From assembly GCA_023846275.1 (NCBI GenBank), contig JAIUJO010000086.1, forward strand, positions 1,503,190 to 1,567,189: a DNA stretch of 64,000 nt, read 5' to 3'. This document shows, piece by piece, positions 15,001 through 27,394 of this stretch. A program made the position numbers and the translations under genes. Numbering within the stretch: position 1 is the first letter of the stretch; the number at the start of each line of letters is the position of its first letter. The notes beneath the pieces are model-generated. The model worked only from the letters and a program-made list of their open reading frames with translations, was not told where the DNA came from and ran no database searches. Source of the DNA: Vanilla planifolia. Its lineage: Eukaryota; Streptophyta; Magnoliopsida; Asparagales; Orchidaceae.

Positions 15001-18000
15001 TTTGCTTAAAATGGCTTATGACTCTCATCTCTTATCATGTGCCTCTACATTGCCTTATGCAAGTTATATTACATAACTTTAATTTTTCTCATTTTTGCTA
15101 CAATATATAAATTTTATTATTATTTATTCATATTTTTGGTAATTCATAATTGCCCAAAATTAGGTGCAATTGAGATGAAACAAATATCCTTAACTAGTTT
15201 TGATGAGTTTTACCAAATTAAAAAATATTTTTTTTACATTTTAAATATTATATTTTTTGCCCTTAGGAATCCTTCATGTGATGTTTTTATCAGCACTAGA
15301 TTTGATGATCAGTGATGTTACACCTGGTCTCCCTATTAGCATAAAATGAATTTTCCTTGCATAATTTATCTCATTTCTTCAAGGTATTTATTTCAATTGA
15401 TTATGTCCCCATATAACTCTTAATCTACTCATGCAACCTTAAATCAATTTAGCTTTATTATATTACTTTAGTTCAATTTATCTTATCTTTATTTTAATAC
15501 ATATTTACTTAATATTATGGTAATTTTCTATAATTTCAAACAATGTCTGACCACGAAAAGGTCATTGAACTCATATAAATAATGCTTATCCAATTAAACA
15601 ATTATTTATATTTTTTTTGAAATATTTTATTTGTTTTATTTTCTTGCAATTTAATGGACTTTTTATTGAAACATTTTTTTACTATCAAGGATGTTACAAT
15701 GTATGGCCTCATTATGTTGTAAGGAAATTTTCTTGTAAGAGTTATCTCGTCTTGTTTTCAGTTTTCATTTGTTTAAAAGAATATGTAACTCCAAAGAAAA
15801 TCTTATGTGACGATTACTTCGATTTCATTTGGACATATTGCATTGTTATAGTTTACCTCATTTCAATAATGATGTCTATTTATATCACATTAAAATAAAA
15901 AATTATTATTTACTATTTTATAGTTTGATAATATGCATTAATTCCAAATGAGATCCTTTGAAAACAAAGACAAATTTCTAGACTCATTTTGATACCCTCT
16001 TTCTAATTAAATAAAGATTTGTACAATTTTAAATATTTTTTGGTCCATGGTTTTAATGTGCTTTATGAGTCATTTTCCTTCGAACCTAATTTGAAGATCA
16101 AAGATGGTAAACTCTAGCTCTTCAGTTTCTTGGAGTGTTATATGCCTATGCAATTAATCTCATTTGTTCAAAGTTTTCACTTAAATTGGGTTATACAACT
16201 ATGAAATTGTACTAGTCATCTTATGTAGCATTTATATCTCTTTGAGTTTCCTATATTATATTACTTCAATTAATCACTTTTTACCATCAATATATACTTT
16301 TTATTATTAAAATAGTAATATATTTTTTTATTCCTATTAACTGTGGACTGAAGTCTAATTGAGAAATAAATAAAATATTTATTTTAATTTTTTAAATTAT
16401 TTTATTTCCAAGTGTTATGGCATACTTTACATTTTATTTTAATTTCTTTTCTAATTTTATGATCAATGATGCTACAAATGATCTCCTTAGTATCTTAGAA
16501 TGCAAAATTTTAATAAATCTTACCCCATTTTTTATTGTTTTTCTTTGGTTATATTATTATCAAAATTTAATTTTACTCTCATGAGTCCATTACATCAATT
16601 TGACTTTTTCATATGATATTTCTTAAATTTATCTCATTTTGAAATTAATATATTTTTCTTCATATTAAAAGTTTAGTTAATTAATATTGATGCTTATTTG
16701 TCTTTTCGATTAATAATAATTAGAATTGAAGTCTAATTTAGGTGAAATAAGCATCATTGAACTTGTCTTGTTTAAAAATACCTAATTGATTATTTAGTTA
16801 TATTTTTTAAGGTATTTTTTCTTTAAGAATTACATTCTTTGGAAGACATTTCACTTTGTATTTTACCTGACGATCAAGGATGTTACCTTAGATGTTTTTA
16901 CTATCTTAGAATACAACTCCACTACATTATTTTTCTTAATCCTTAAAGTTTTGTCACCAATTTTTTTAATTTTACTAGAGAATGCAAAATCACCTATTGT
17001 GTGACCTTTGCATCACATAAATTTAGTCATATTACATTATTTCAATTTATCTTATTTTACCTTTCATATATATATTTACTTAATTGATAATCATTTATTA
17101 TTATTAATCTTTATTTACTTTGATAGTTCTAGTAATTCCAAGCAAATTTGGAACAAAATGAATCAACTATCATTGTAGTTATCTTGACAAGCTCTCTCTA
17201 ATTAAATAATCTTATCTTTACTCTTTTATATATTTTATTTTATATGAGTTTGCCATATTTCACTAGTACTCTTGGTTTGTACATGCTTTGATAATCAAGA
17301 ATGTTACAAATGATCTCCTTAGCATCTTGAAGTGCAGTATTTCCTTGAAATTTATCTCTTTGCCTCAAAGTATTTGTTTTGATTTTGTTATATAAACTTG
17401 TAATTACGAATCTTGGCTCATGTTATCTTTGCATGGCATTGTATTTCTTTTATTATATTGCTTCAATATATGTCATTTTGGCTACAATTATTTATTAAAT
17501 ATTAAAAAAATAACAAATCTTTATTTAAGCTATTTAGTATGATCGTTTCTCACAATTCATAATGAGCTTTGACATAGATGAAAACATTTTATTGCATTCT
17601 TTTCTCGACCTCTATCTAATAAATTTTTTTCTTTTTTAATACATTTTTAATATTTTATGTTCTTAAGTTTTGATAGTTTTATGAGACAATTTGATTCATA
17701 CCTAATTTAGCAATTAAGGATGTTAGAGTTGGTCTCTTTATATCTTGGAATGCATCATTCTTATACAATTTATGTCCTTTCTAAGATTATTTTTGTTTGA
17801 TTTGGCATTATTTTTGCAAAATTCTAATTCCCATCTAGTCTGACTTTATATATTTTTCATTTTGCTAAATTATATTAATTCAATTTAGCATATTTTAGCT
17901 TTAATATATATATATTTACTAGATATTAAAAGAATGACTTATTTTTATTTATGTTTGTTATCTTTTTGAATTTAAATTTTTTTAAAAATGTGGTTCAATC

Positions 18001-18388
18001 AAGACAAGATAAATATTCCTTTGTATATTTTTAGTATTATATTTTCTAATATTTTAGTACACTTCACTCGAGATATATATTCATAACTAATTTGCTAATT
18101 GAGGTTGTTAAATTCATCGTTTTACCATTTTGGAACATAACTTTCCAGCATAAGTTATCTTATCTGTTTAGAATTTTTCATGATGTTCTAGTTATGTTAT
18201 TGAACTCTACATCTTTTCTTCTCTTACCTTTGCATCACTAAAATTTTTTTAAATATTTTATTACTTTAATTTTTTTAATATCAACTTTAATATATATTTT
18301 CATAATATGAAAAAATCATTTATTTTTTATTTTTTATTTTTTTGCATTACTTTAATTCTAAATGTGGTTTCATGACAAATGAAGATGA

Positions 18389-19270
18389 GGGAGATGATGA
18401 GAAGGGAGGAAAGAAAGTGTTTGGAAGAAAAACATCATGACAATATTATTAATAATTTGGGTGAATTCAACTAAGTTGGTTCTTATAATGTTGATATGAA
18501 TAAATTATCCCAAAAATCAAGTCCTAGCTAACTACTAAATATTCTAGAATGTAGGTTTCACTTGTGACCCAAGGCCTACAGTAGTATATAAAATTAACCA
18601 ACTACTCAAGTTAACCCAAATGACCAAGCAACCCAAATTGACCAATGCTTAATTTGACACGAAGTTGATCAATAAAATTTGTGTCTCTTGAGATAAGTGA
18701 CTAATAAAGTTTACTATTATGTTTAATAAAATACTTTTACTCATATTTAATCATATTTGTGATACTTAGTTCCATAATTTGGTTTCATGTACAAATTTTA
18801 TGGAACATAGCTTATGTAGAAGAATCATGATGCCATTAGATGATATTATTTAAGTAAATTAAATGCCAATCATGACAAACTCTAAATAAGTATAAAGAGT
18901 TGTGCTGGAACTAAGTACAAGATGAACAAAAGATATGAATATAACATAAAATAATATACATAAGATGTCATGAGAACATGATAATGATATGTGATGATGC
19001 ATATATGATGTTGCACATATGTCAATGAATATAAGATATTAGATATTTTGTAATTGTTAATGTTGTCAGAACAAGCTAGACAAAATTAATGAAATTATAT
19101 TAAAAATATTTTTAACACTTTAATAAGAATGGTTATATTATTATACTTCTTAGTTTCATGTATTGAAAATTGAAAGATAAAATCAAAGTTTTGGTTATAA
19201 TCAAGTGCAATAGACATCAACATCAAGAAATGATACCAATTGATTGATATTATTTTAATAAGATGAATGA
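18389..19270. other. No gene seen; edge of satellite array
   Basis: The last satellite unit fades out within its gatgaaacaaat block near 18388. The following 0.9 kb is AT-rich single-copy-looking DNA with no usable reading frame, RNA gene or recognised element. Confidence 0.5.
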
Positions 19271-19465
19271 GATATTTGTGACAATGAAGTAAAGCAAAAC
19301 TCTTTAATTAGTGCATTGATATTTATGACAATCAGGTCAGACAAAATCTTTTGATTGGGCATTATTAATAATTTGTGACAACAAGATAATGCAAAACCTT
19401 TTAGTTAAGCACCATGTATTAATATTATTTGTAACAGTTGAGTTGGGAAAACCCCTCATACTAGT
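19271..19465 (+). repeat. Minisatellite, about four units of 48-53 bp
   Basis: Four imperfect units start near 19271, 19319, 19367 and 19420. Each reads approximately gatatttgtgacaat, a variable 5-8 bases, then gcaaaaccttttaattgggc and attaata. The last unit is the most diverged and ends in gaaaacccctcatactag. Such short arrays are common in plant LTRs and spacer DNA; which applies here cannot be said. Confidence 0.6.
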
Positions 19466-20289
19466 TATCATTCTAGGTGCATCTTAGTTGTATATATTGA
19501 TTTTCACATGTAAGATTAAAATAAATCATAAAATAAGAGTTTTCATTATAATCAATTTTACAATTAAATGGATAGTCAGGAAGTAATAAGCCCATTAAAA
19601 AAGACCACAAAAATCTAGAATAAATTATATGGGGTATTATAATAACAAGACATTTTTATTGTGATACTTGATATAAGAATGTGATACTTGATAACATTCA
19701 TATAGTTTATATGAAGCATGATGTCCCCATAATTGGATGGTTTTCTCTCATTCTTAATTGTTATTCTCAAGTTCAAGCACTTGCTTTGCTTGCATTCTCA
19801 TAACATGATATTTTTTATTGTACTAATTGTTATTATTATATGAATATTTTTTATTGATTTATATGAAGTGTCTTTTGATGATATCTTACACATTCTTAGC
19901 TTCTTTAAATATTACATTAACATGAATCATTAAAGTTATATCAATTAAAAAATTAACTATAATATGTTTAGATAACATGGATTTTTGGCTTGAAGATATT
20001 ATTTTTGACAAAATAAGACTATGGTAGACTTGCCTTTTATTATTCAATTTTTTCTAAAAAAGATAATTTAATATTTTCATATGTATATATTGAGGACACC
20101 ATTGGTCCCAAAGAGTATGGATGAAAAGTGGTGAGAAAAAGAGTTTTTGAAGAAATTTGAGTGCTTATGTACCTTTTTAATTGTAAACTCATCATTTGAT
20201 CGACAAAAAAATTTTTGGTCACATATATATATATAATTATCTTTGGTAGAAATAAATAATTAATAATAAGAATTAAGCCCTAGTGAACA

Positions 20290-21390
20290 AAGAAGAGGAA
20301 AAAATGTATAAGAAACTAAGGCCATCACACCATCCTTTAGAAGTTAAAGATATGATCAAGTTGATCCATTCAAGAGAGTGTGATGGGCGTGCCTCTAGCT
20401 ATAAACTTTCCATGAAGATTATGTATCAAGGGTGTTCTTGACCAATAATGAAAAAAATATTACTTTATTTACCAAAAGGTGCAAAGGGTGTCAAGTTCAT
20501 GCTCCCCTTTCAAACTAATTATTCACAAAGATGGAGAAATAATTATTTATTAGTTCTTGTTAGACTATGGTATGAATTTCCATTTTTTATTTCCAATTGC
20601 TAGAAATGGAAGGAGGTTCCTTCTCATGGTGGTTAACAACCTTTAAAAATGGATCAAAGTGAAGCCTCTTATTGGAAAGACTATTAATAAGATTTAAAGT
20701 TTTCTTTAGACAATCATTTATAATATGTTTAATATTTCCATTGCAATGGTTACAAATGACACAATAATGTTCCAATCTAAAGAATTTCCAGATTTATGCA
20801 AAATGTACGGTTGTGTTTTTAAGTATGCCTCAACTTCTCATCCTCACATAGATGGACAAGCCAAAGCAATGAACATAGACATCTTAAAAATTCTAAAGCC
20901 TCATCTTGATGATAAAAGAGGTGGGTGCGTAGGTGAACTCCTCGATAAATTGTGAGCGTATTGAGCCACACATTCTGCAACACGTCAAGTTTTTCTAAGG
21001 ATTCAAAGCTATAATTACTATCAAGGTCAATCATTTAACAAGTTCAAAAGATTGAACTTGAAACTAGCACATCAAAAGTTGGACCTAATCTTGGAAAAGT
21101 GTCTTACAGACCATGTAAAGAAACTAAATATAAAGTAAAGCATGAAAAAATATTACATATTAAGAATTGTCCTTTCATGGTCAAAGATTTGGTTCTTGGA
21201 TAATATGAGTCTTAGACAATATAAGATCTCTCAACACTAATAAAGCCTCCATAAGCTTGCTCCAAACTAGAAAGAATTGTACTTGGTCAAGGATATTCAA
21301 GGACCAAATGTCTATCAACTTCATAAAGTGGATGATGTTGAGCTCCAACAATCAAAGAGTAAGGATCACTTAAAAAAGCTCTATATATGT
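20290..21390 (+). mobile_element. Ty3/Gypsy retrotransposon fragment: integrase and pol C-terminus (decayed)
   Basis: Conceptual translation on the plus strand, with frame jumps, gives the expected order for the end of a Gypsy polyprotein. Near 20475 there is FTKRCKGCQVHAPLS, the second half of the integrase HHCC zinc finger. Near 20590 there is LFPIARNGRRFLLMVVNN followed by KWIKVKPL, the start of the catalytic core. From 20725 to 20955 an open stretch runs through the middle and end of the core and includes SHPHIDGQAKAMN. From 21180 there is a decayed VKDLVLG, and then KLAPN, ELYLVKDIQGPNVYQLHKV and HLKKLY, matching the C-terminal module. Many stops and frameshifts make it inactive. No LTR, primer-binding site or reverse transcriptase was found around it. 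The lineage within Gypsy is not assigned. Confidence 0.8.
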
Positions 21391-22869
21391 TAAAAGTTAC
21401 ACACTTTTCTTCTTGTGCTAACTATCAAAGGTATTATTTGACTTCCACTAAAGTTATCAATAAAATTTCATACTTAGCCTCATGATTTTACATTCTCAAG
21501 ATTTTTTTAACTTAAACAAAGTCAAGTCTCTTTGTTTAATTATAATATTTTTATAACTTAAGAACTAATAAAATTGTACTTTAAAAGTACAAACTTATTT
21601 GACGGCTAACTAAAAAAAAATTTATCTTAAAAGAAGTCATCTCTTGAGCTAATTAATCAATCAAAAGTTATTTGATGTCCTCAATAAAATTCCAAATTAC
21701 TTTGGCTTTTATTTCTTTTGGTAGAAAATCAACATAACTATTCTCACTTGATATTGACAAATCAACTATTTGAGTTGATTACATTTAGTTTGTAGTTGAA
21801 TATATTTTATCCTTACAAGTCAATGTTAGTGATGATCATTCAATAATTGATATTCTCTTAAGACATGAAAACCTCATGGCAAATCCATTTATTGCTAAGT
21901 TTCTTAGCCTAACTTTATCGAGTATTGACCATCATTCGGGATATGAAAGTCTATCAAGAAAATATAAGTCATATTTATGTGAGTGTACTCAAAACTTAAG
22001 CCTTGAACTTTTTTAGTCATACCATATATGATCGAAAAGCCTAGTCATGCACTGATATTAAGCCCAAACCTACTTCAACAAATCATCCAGTGGGTCACAA
22101 AAACTTGAACCATGTTTAAGGGGAGATCCATATTTATATATTATAGAGCTAGTTGACAAGTTCTTTTGATGTTTATTTAGATAGTTATATTTCATATGTT
22201 AATAACCCATGAGAATAGGCCCAATAAAAGTTATTTGCATAATCAGTCCTAATCAATTCTTTATATTAAATTGTTTTTGAGTAATGTGCAAGCAATAAAA
22301 AAGCAAGTGCCTTTTCATTACTTGAAATAACCATTTCAACTTGCTTTGGTTCACATCATTTCAATCAATATTTTCTTGGGTTAGACATATGTGAACTTTT
22401 TATTACATGGATCTTCGTCAACATTCCATGGTAAGCATGCTTTGAGAAGCATAAATCTTACTTTCTCTTTTTATTTCCTTCATTATTGTTCCATTATGTG
22501 AAGGCTACAAATGGCAAAAACAATTCTTCCTTTCCTTCCTAATTTCATCACTAACCCATTGTGTGGAGGTTGGCAGTTTTTTCCTTTTCATCTTATCTTG
22601 TTGCAAAGTGAAAATATTACTTATAACTTCAAAGTACCTAAGTAGTTCCCCTTTGATCATACCATTTACTTGGGAAAAAAAAGTTTGTTTCATCTAGTTA
22701 AGTTTTGACTTGTCATTTACTCTCTCTACTTTAAACATGAAACTCGCTCTTGGAGATTGTTTTCCTCTATTTAATTCTTTTACCTTATGCTTCAACTTTC
22801 AGCTAAAACAACAAAACTTTGAATCTTTTCAAGTAAGATAGCTTATTACAATGAATAAGATAACTCATT
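21391..22869. other. No gene seen
   Basis: AT-rich spacer between the Gypsy fragment and duplication copy A. The ORF-like stretch on the minus strand at 22505-22693 has no recognisable family features and no counterpart beside copy B. Confidence 0.5.
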
Positions 22870-22966
22870 ACCATGACCCTGTGTTTGGCAAAAAGAAGCA
22901 ATGAAAAAGGCATAATAAGATAACTAATGGGACTTAACCAATTGCAGAGATAAGGAAAATATAAAC

Positions 22967-25900
22967 CTTCAAGAACTTTGAAAGCATGCATTGCAAATAG
23001 CATTATTAGTTCGATCATCAAGCCCTACTTTTCGTCGATGAAGATCACACAGTACAACAAGTGACCTCCTCTCCCTTACTTCTTCCTCTCCCTTTGAACA
23101 AGAAATCATACATTAGTTATTATAATAAACAAAACTAAGAAAAATCAGCAAAAATAGAGTATATATGTCATCACACACCTGTAGTAATGAGGAAAAAATA
23201 TTTTTAAGCTTCCTATTTTTTGCTTCACTTCTATGTTTTTTGTTCATGTGCCGAATAAAGTGCACAACATAAAAAAATGCAAATTTTTTGAGGTTTCGAT
23301 CACCAATGATTTGAAGTTCCATAAATAATTTAAGAGGCACATCCAACTCAACAATATGAATATACAAATAAGCAAAACATAATAAAAGCATAATCTATCA
23401 AAACAAACAAGAAAAATCAATAACATGCTAGAGAACTTTAATTTCTGTATAATCATTGGAACAACATAACCCTTGCAATACTAAATTATGGAAAAAATTT
23501 CATTTTGGTTGTTTTAAGATCATTTGGTTTAAGCCCATAAACTTTCATAGCTTTCATCTGGCCATTTGAAGTTGTTAAAATATTTCACATAAGCCATTTC
23601 TCTTAGCTTATAGTATATACTTAAAAACCCCACTTATCCATCTCTCCTTCCTAATTCTTTTAGTTGACCTCTAGGAAACTCTATGGTCTATCTTCCAATT
23701 TATCCTGGACGCCTCCCAACCATCTAATTCTATGACTTATCCATCTCCATTGTCCTCAAGGTAGCCAACCCATGGCAATGTTTGCCCAAAATTGTGTTAA
23801 ATCTAATGCTTAGGACTTCTAAAAAGAAACATGTTATATTGTCTAAATATACTAATAGATTAAGAAAGATGGTTATATCAACAATGAGTTAATTGAAAAA
23901 AGTAAGGATTCCTACAACATCATGCATGGATACATATAAATAAATAATTTCAAGAAGCTGGAATTAAATCATAAATTTGACTATGTTAATTAACATCATG
24001 ATTCTTAAGAAGATAAATGTTACTATTGTTCAACAAATTAGGAACATTGTCAAAAAACCAAGGTATTACCAATTTTAGGATTCAAAGTTTAATCCTCAAG
24101 AAAGAATTGAAATAGATTTGGTTTAGTACAATTTTGGATAAGTCTATGAAAGATAATATAATGAATGTTTATTATGAGATTAAAGAGCTTAATGAAGAAC
24201 ATAAATGATTGTAATAGTTTCTTATTATTACTTCAATAAACAAAAAATATTTTCTTAATTTTACAAGAGAATCATCATGAACTCAAATTAATTATTTATT
24301 ATAATATTTCCCTCACATGCTCGAAAAAGCATTAGAAAAGGAAAAAAGAAGCTACAATTCGACATATTGAAATTATGAAAAACATGTATAACAAAGCAAT
24401 AATGAGTGTATAAAGAGGCATTATGTAGATAAGGTATTAGAAAAGAATAAAACGAAATTAAAATTGCATATATTAAAAATAAGTTCGCACGCCTAAGGAG
24501 AACATATTAAAGATTTCTTAATTATACTCGAATTTCATTATGGTTATGCTTTAAGTCCTTGGATGTGTTCGTAAAGTTAATTTCAAAAACTTTTTCTACC
24601 TATACACCAAAAGCATCAAGAACATTTTGAAAAATTCTCATAACTCCCATTTTTGAACATAAAAAGATAATGCTTCATAAGTACTTTTACACTTCTTTCA
24701 TCAAACTTTCTAACAACATAAGCAACGAAAGAGAGCTTCAATTTTACACTAATTATTGATGTAATTATAAAATTCAAGATAAACCATTAATATGCTTTTT
24801 TCTAATAATTTAATACCAATTGATAAGACTAAGCAAACAGATAAAGAAAAAATGAGACTAAGAAAATAGATAAAACAAAACTAAGTCTATGAACAATGAC
24901 TCTGAAGTTTAAATGGTATTTCTATTTTAGTTCTTATAATAAATATATCGAATTAATATTTAGACAAGTAATTCAAATAAAATATTGAATGAAATAGTAA
25001 AAGAAACAATAAAAAATTTACGTATTTTAAGCCTATACTTCAAAAAGATAGAGAAATTAAAAAAAATGTCACTAATATGATCCAAGCATTGAACAAATAA
25101 GATGAGAATTAAACATACTTCTAAATGTTGTGTAATCAAAATATCACAGTCAAGAATGAAGGCAAATTTATAAGATTACATGGTATCAAATCTTAATGTG
25201 TGAGTACAATCACACAAATAGAATAATTACTATAGAGATAATGCTTTTAAGTTTGAAGAGTAACTTACTATAAAGGAGAAAGTTGGCATTCTACCAATTG
25301 AAGACAATTCTAAAGAAAATCAATCTAGATGGTATGGTTATATTAAGAAGTTCACTTTGTGATTCTATAAGAAAAGCAGTAGATTACTAAAATATTTCCT
25401 ATAAAAAAGTAAAAAAATATAGAACAAAAAAATGACTATTGACTATTAGAAATTGCTTTAACAACTTGGGATCCAGAAGAAAAGCAATTAATGAATAAAA
25501 ACAATAGCATCTTAGAATCAATATATCTGACCTCCTTTGATGTGTTAAAGTACTATTCTTGTAATTATAATAACAAAATATGAATTTAGTGTTGGCAGCC
25601 TAAACCTTTTTAATAGAAGAATCTAGCAAGAGTATAGCCTCACAAGAAAAAGTTAAGATTCTATAATTAAGAAATCATGGGAAAAAATGCCTGTTTTGTT
25701 CTTTGTAGAGGCAAATAAAACTTTTACCTTGATCAACAATTAGAAAGGCCTAATCAAGTCTAATAAATTATCAGCAATTATAATTTTCTCTTAAAGCTCA
25801 ATGAAGTGGAAGTTCCCTATTTTCTCCAACACCCAGTTCAAAAATATAACTTTAACAAGTACAAATAGAAGTTATTTCCACCCATTAAAATGTTGAACAG

Positions 25901-26370
25901 AATTATGTTGAATAATAGTGGCCCTCCAAATTGAAGTGTACCGAACACTATAACACATTCGCCCACAAAAAATAAAATAAAACAACGAACCTTCTTATTG
26001 ACAAGGAGGATGATAGCTTGTGCTAGATTGGAACGAAGGGAAGCCAAGAGTGTCCGAACTTCGGATTGAAGGAGATGAGAGACTAATGAGGAAATTCAGT
26101 GAGCCGTCAGGGGTAGCATGTGGTCATGTGTGCCAGGAACATCGTGAGGTCACCGAGATCCTTCGAGACCACCAGGTCCAATGACGAACTGAGTGCGGAT
26201 TGCTGAAGGAGGAGATGTAGGGACGATTCAAATTGGTCGTAGATAAGGAGAAGCTCCACCCCGTATCCTTTTGGGTCAAGCTTTATCCTAGATTGAAGCA
26301 GAGGAAGGCTCAGCCTATCAGGTGCCTTTCCAGATGCAGAGAAGGAATCCAGTAAGAGGAGGATCGCCAT
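22967..26370 (-). pseudogene. SDA1: SDA1 homolog pseudogene, copy A (first three recognised exons only)
   Basis: SDA1 (SDAD1 in animals) is a conserved nucleolar protein needed for 60S ribosomal-subunit maturation and export. Three exons are visible on the minus strand. Exon 1 (26370 to 25991) contains SASGKAPDRLSLPLLQS, IYDQFESSLHLLLQQ, KDLGDLTMFLAHM and LRSNLAQAIILLVNKK, and ends at a good GT donor. The next recognised exon (23355 to 23179) contains LDVPLKLFMELQIIGDRN and KKHRSEAKNRKLKNI, with a CAG|GT donor. The third (23091 to 22967) contains RRSLVVLCDLHRRKV and DDRTNNAICNACFQSS. Lesions: the start ATG seen in copy B is CTG here; TGA follows the CYP at the end of the FLAHM segment; TAG and a frameshift come shortly after; TGA ends the third exon. 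All later exons are absent, so the product could not be functional. The match to the SDA1 family is by recalled motifs, not a search. Confidence 0.88.
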
Positions 26371-27392
26371 CGTCGCCAGTTCTATGATCAATTAACAAAA
26401 CCCTAGTGGAAGGGAAGCTCAGAAAAACCATGCTAAGGAGCTTGTGTGATTCTGGTATGGAAAATTTTGAAGTACAAAAGATAATTACTATATATTAATA
26501 ATTTATTAAACAAAAGAAGGGAGTATTGTTTTGAATTTTATTGGCGACACGAGGATTGCTCTACGTGTTAGTATGGGATCAAAATGTTTAAAATATTTTA
26601 ATAAAAATAAATTTAATAATATATTTAATCAAAACATTTGGGTATTATTACTAAATTTTGATCACAGTAATATTTTTATTATATTATTACAAATAATAAT
26701 CTATCAATAAACACATCTTTATAGATAAATTTTTTTATAATTTTAAAATTCATAAATGTGCAACACAACTTTTTGTCATCAGTCTACAATATAGTTATAT
26801 GATAAATGATAAAGATGTAAAGTTTGAGAATCTTATGATAAAAGTCAAACTCTTGATATTTTTTTACTTAATGTTAGACTCTTAGATCCAACAGCTTAAG
26901 GTTGGATAATTAAGAGTTAGTCGTTATCGCTAGCAACGCGATCGCCTAAGGAGATAATGCACATGATTCATCCATCTCGTACCCATGTCTTGTGCATTAA
27001 TCATAAACCACCATTGCCCTCAAGACAATGCTTTTGGCAACGTTGGCACCTAAGTAGGTAAGTGTAAAGTTTAACTATCCTTTTGATAAAGTCTTGTGTC
27101 ACCACATGCAACACAACCTCCAAGGAAATAAAAAAGGAAAGAAAATATTTGGTCATTCTTTGCAGATGCACAAACTCAAATAGGAAGCGACACTTAGGGT
27201 TTAATTGAAGGCAATAAATTTGCCTACTTGAAGAATAAACACTTTCCTAAAGAGAAATAGAATTTTAGTTAATTTTCCTTGTTTTTCTTGTCCTCCTTTG
27301 TGATCCTCTACCTAGGAGACCCCAAGCTATGACTTAATATTTTTTATAATTGCACTCAATAAGAATTTTTACTAAGTTTTCGTTGATTCTGT
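26371..27392. other. Upstream region of SDA1 copy A
   Basis: Holds the former 5' flank of the SDA1 gene. A relatively GC-rich island near 26545-26580 (ggcgacacgaggattgctct) and another near 26920-26950 are both conserved in copy B (about 56125 and 56465). Relative to copy B this copy has about 60 extra bases near 26990-27050, next to cccatgtcttgtgcattaat. No open gene is visible. Confidence 0.5.
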
Positions 27393-27394
27393 TG

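Larger units (their letters stand above)
1..18388 (+). repeat. Degenerate satellite array, unit about 400 bp, roughly 44 units
   Basis: The whole stretch is built from one AT-rich unit repeated head to tail. Recurring landmarks, in order, are: a block like aaggatgttacactcgatct followed by ccttagtatcttggaatg; a caatttatctcatttcttc block; tttgatttggttatattact; a ctcatgtgacctttacatc block; a second tttatctcattttagcttta block followed by atatatttacttaatatt; a run like ttattattatttatgctta; ggtaattcatagtaattcca; and gatgaaacaaatgtcattgg followed by gagctctatctaattaaata. The gatgaaacaaat block recurs near 1190, 1590, 1985, 2400, 2815, 3225, 3820, 4310, 5185, 5580, 6000, 6395, 6690, 7105, 7485, 7900 and 8290, and continues to the end. 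Spacing is mostly 380-420 bp, with some shortened units (for example about 150 bp between the landmarks at 13190 and 13340). By eye the units are strongly diverged, so this is an old array. No coding capacity is visible; short ORFs here are chance. The unit family is not one I recognise. Confidence 0.9.
22870..27392. repeat. Segmental duplication, copy A (partner 52500-56890)
   Basis: This 4.5 kb tract aligns co-linearly with 52500-56890 over exons, introns and upstream DNA. Left edge: accatgaccctgtgtttggc here, accatgaccatgtgttcagc in B. Right edge: ctcaataagaatttttacta here, ctcaataaaaatctttacta in B. Introns are shared, so copying was at the DNA level, not through mRNA. The right edge drops straight into satellite (27395 onward), so copy A is embedded in the satellite domain, whereas copy B continues into the rest of the SDA1 relic on its left side. 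The left edge lies in an intron about 30 bp from the acidic exon retained only by B. Confidence 0.9.

Noticed and set aside
1765..15898. Short plus-strand ORFs within the satellite (for example 1765-1950, 5532-5783, 15037-15315, 15617-15898)
   Set aside because: They are chance open frames in repeat units. Equivalent frames are closed in neighbouring units, and compositions are dominated by F, I, L and Y from AT-rich DNA.
20587..21034. Minus-strand ORFs at 20587-20775 and 20819-21034
   Set aside because: They are antisense shadows of the Gypsy integrase remnant, which reads clearly on the plus strand.
23244..23456. Second minus-strand ORF overlapping the SDA1 copy A exon
   Set aside because: It is in another frame; the SDA1 motifs are in the 23391-23113 frame.
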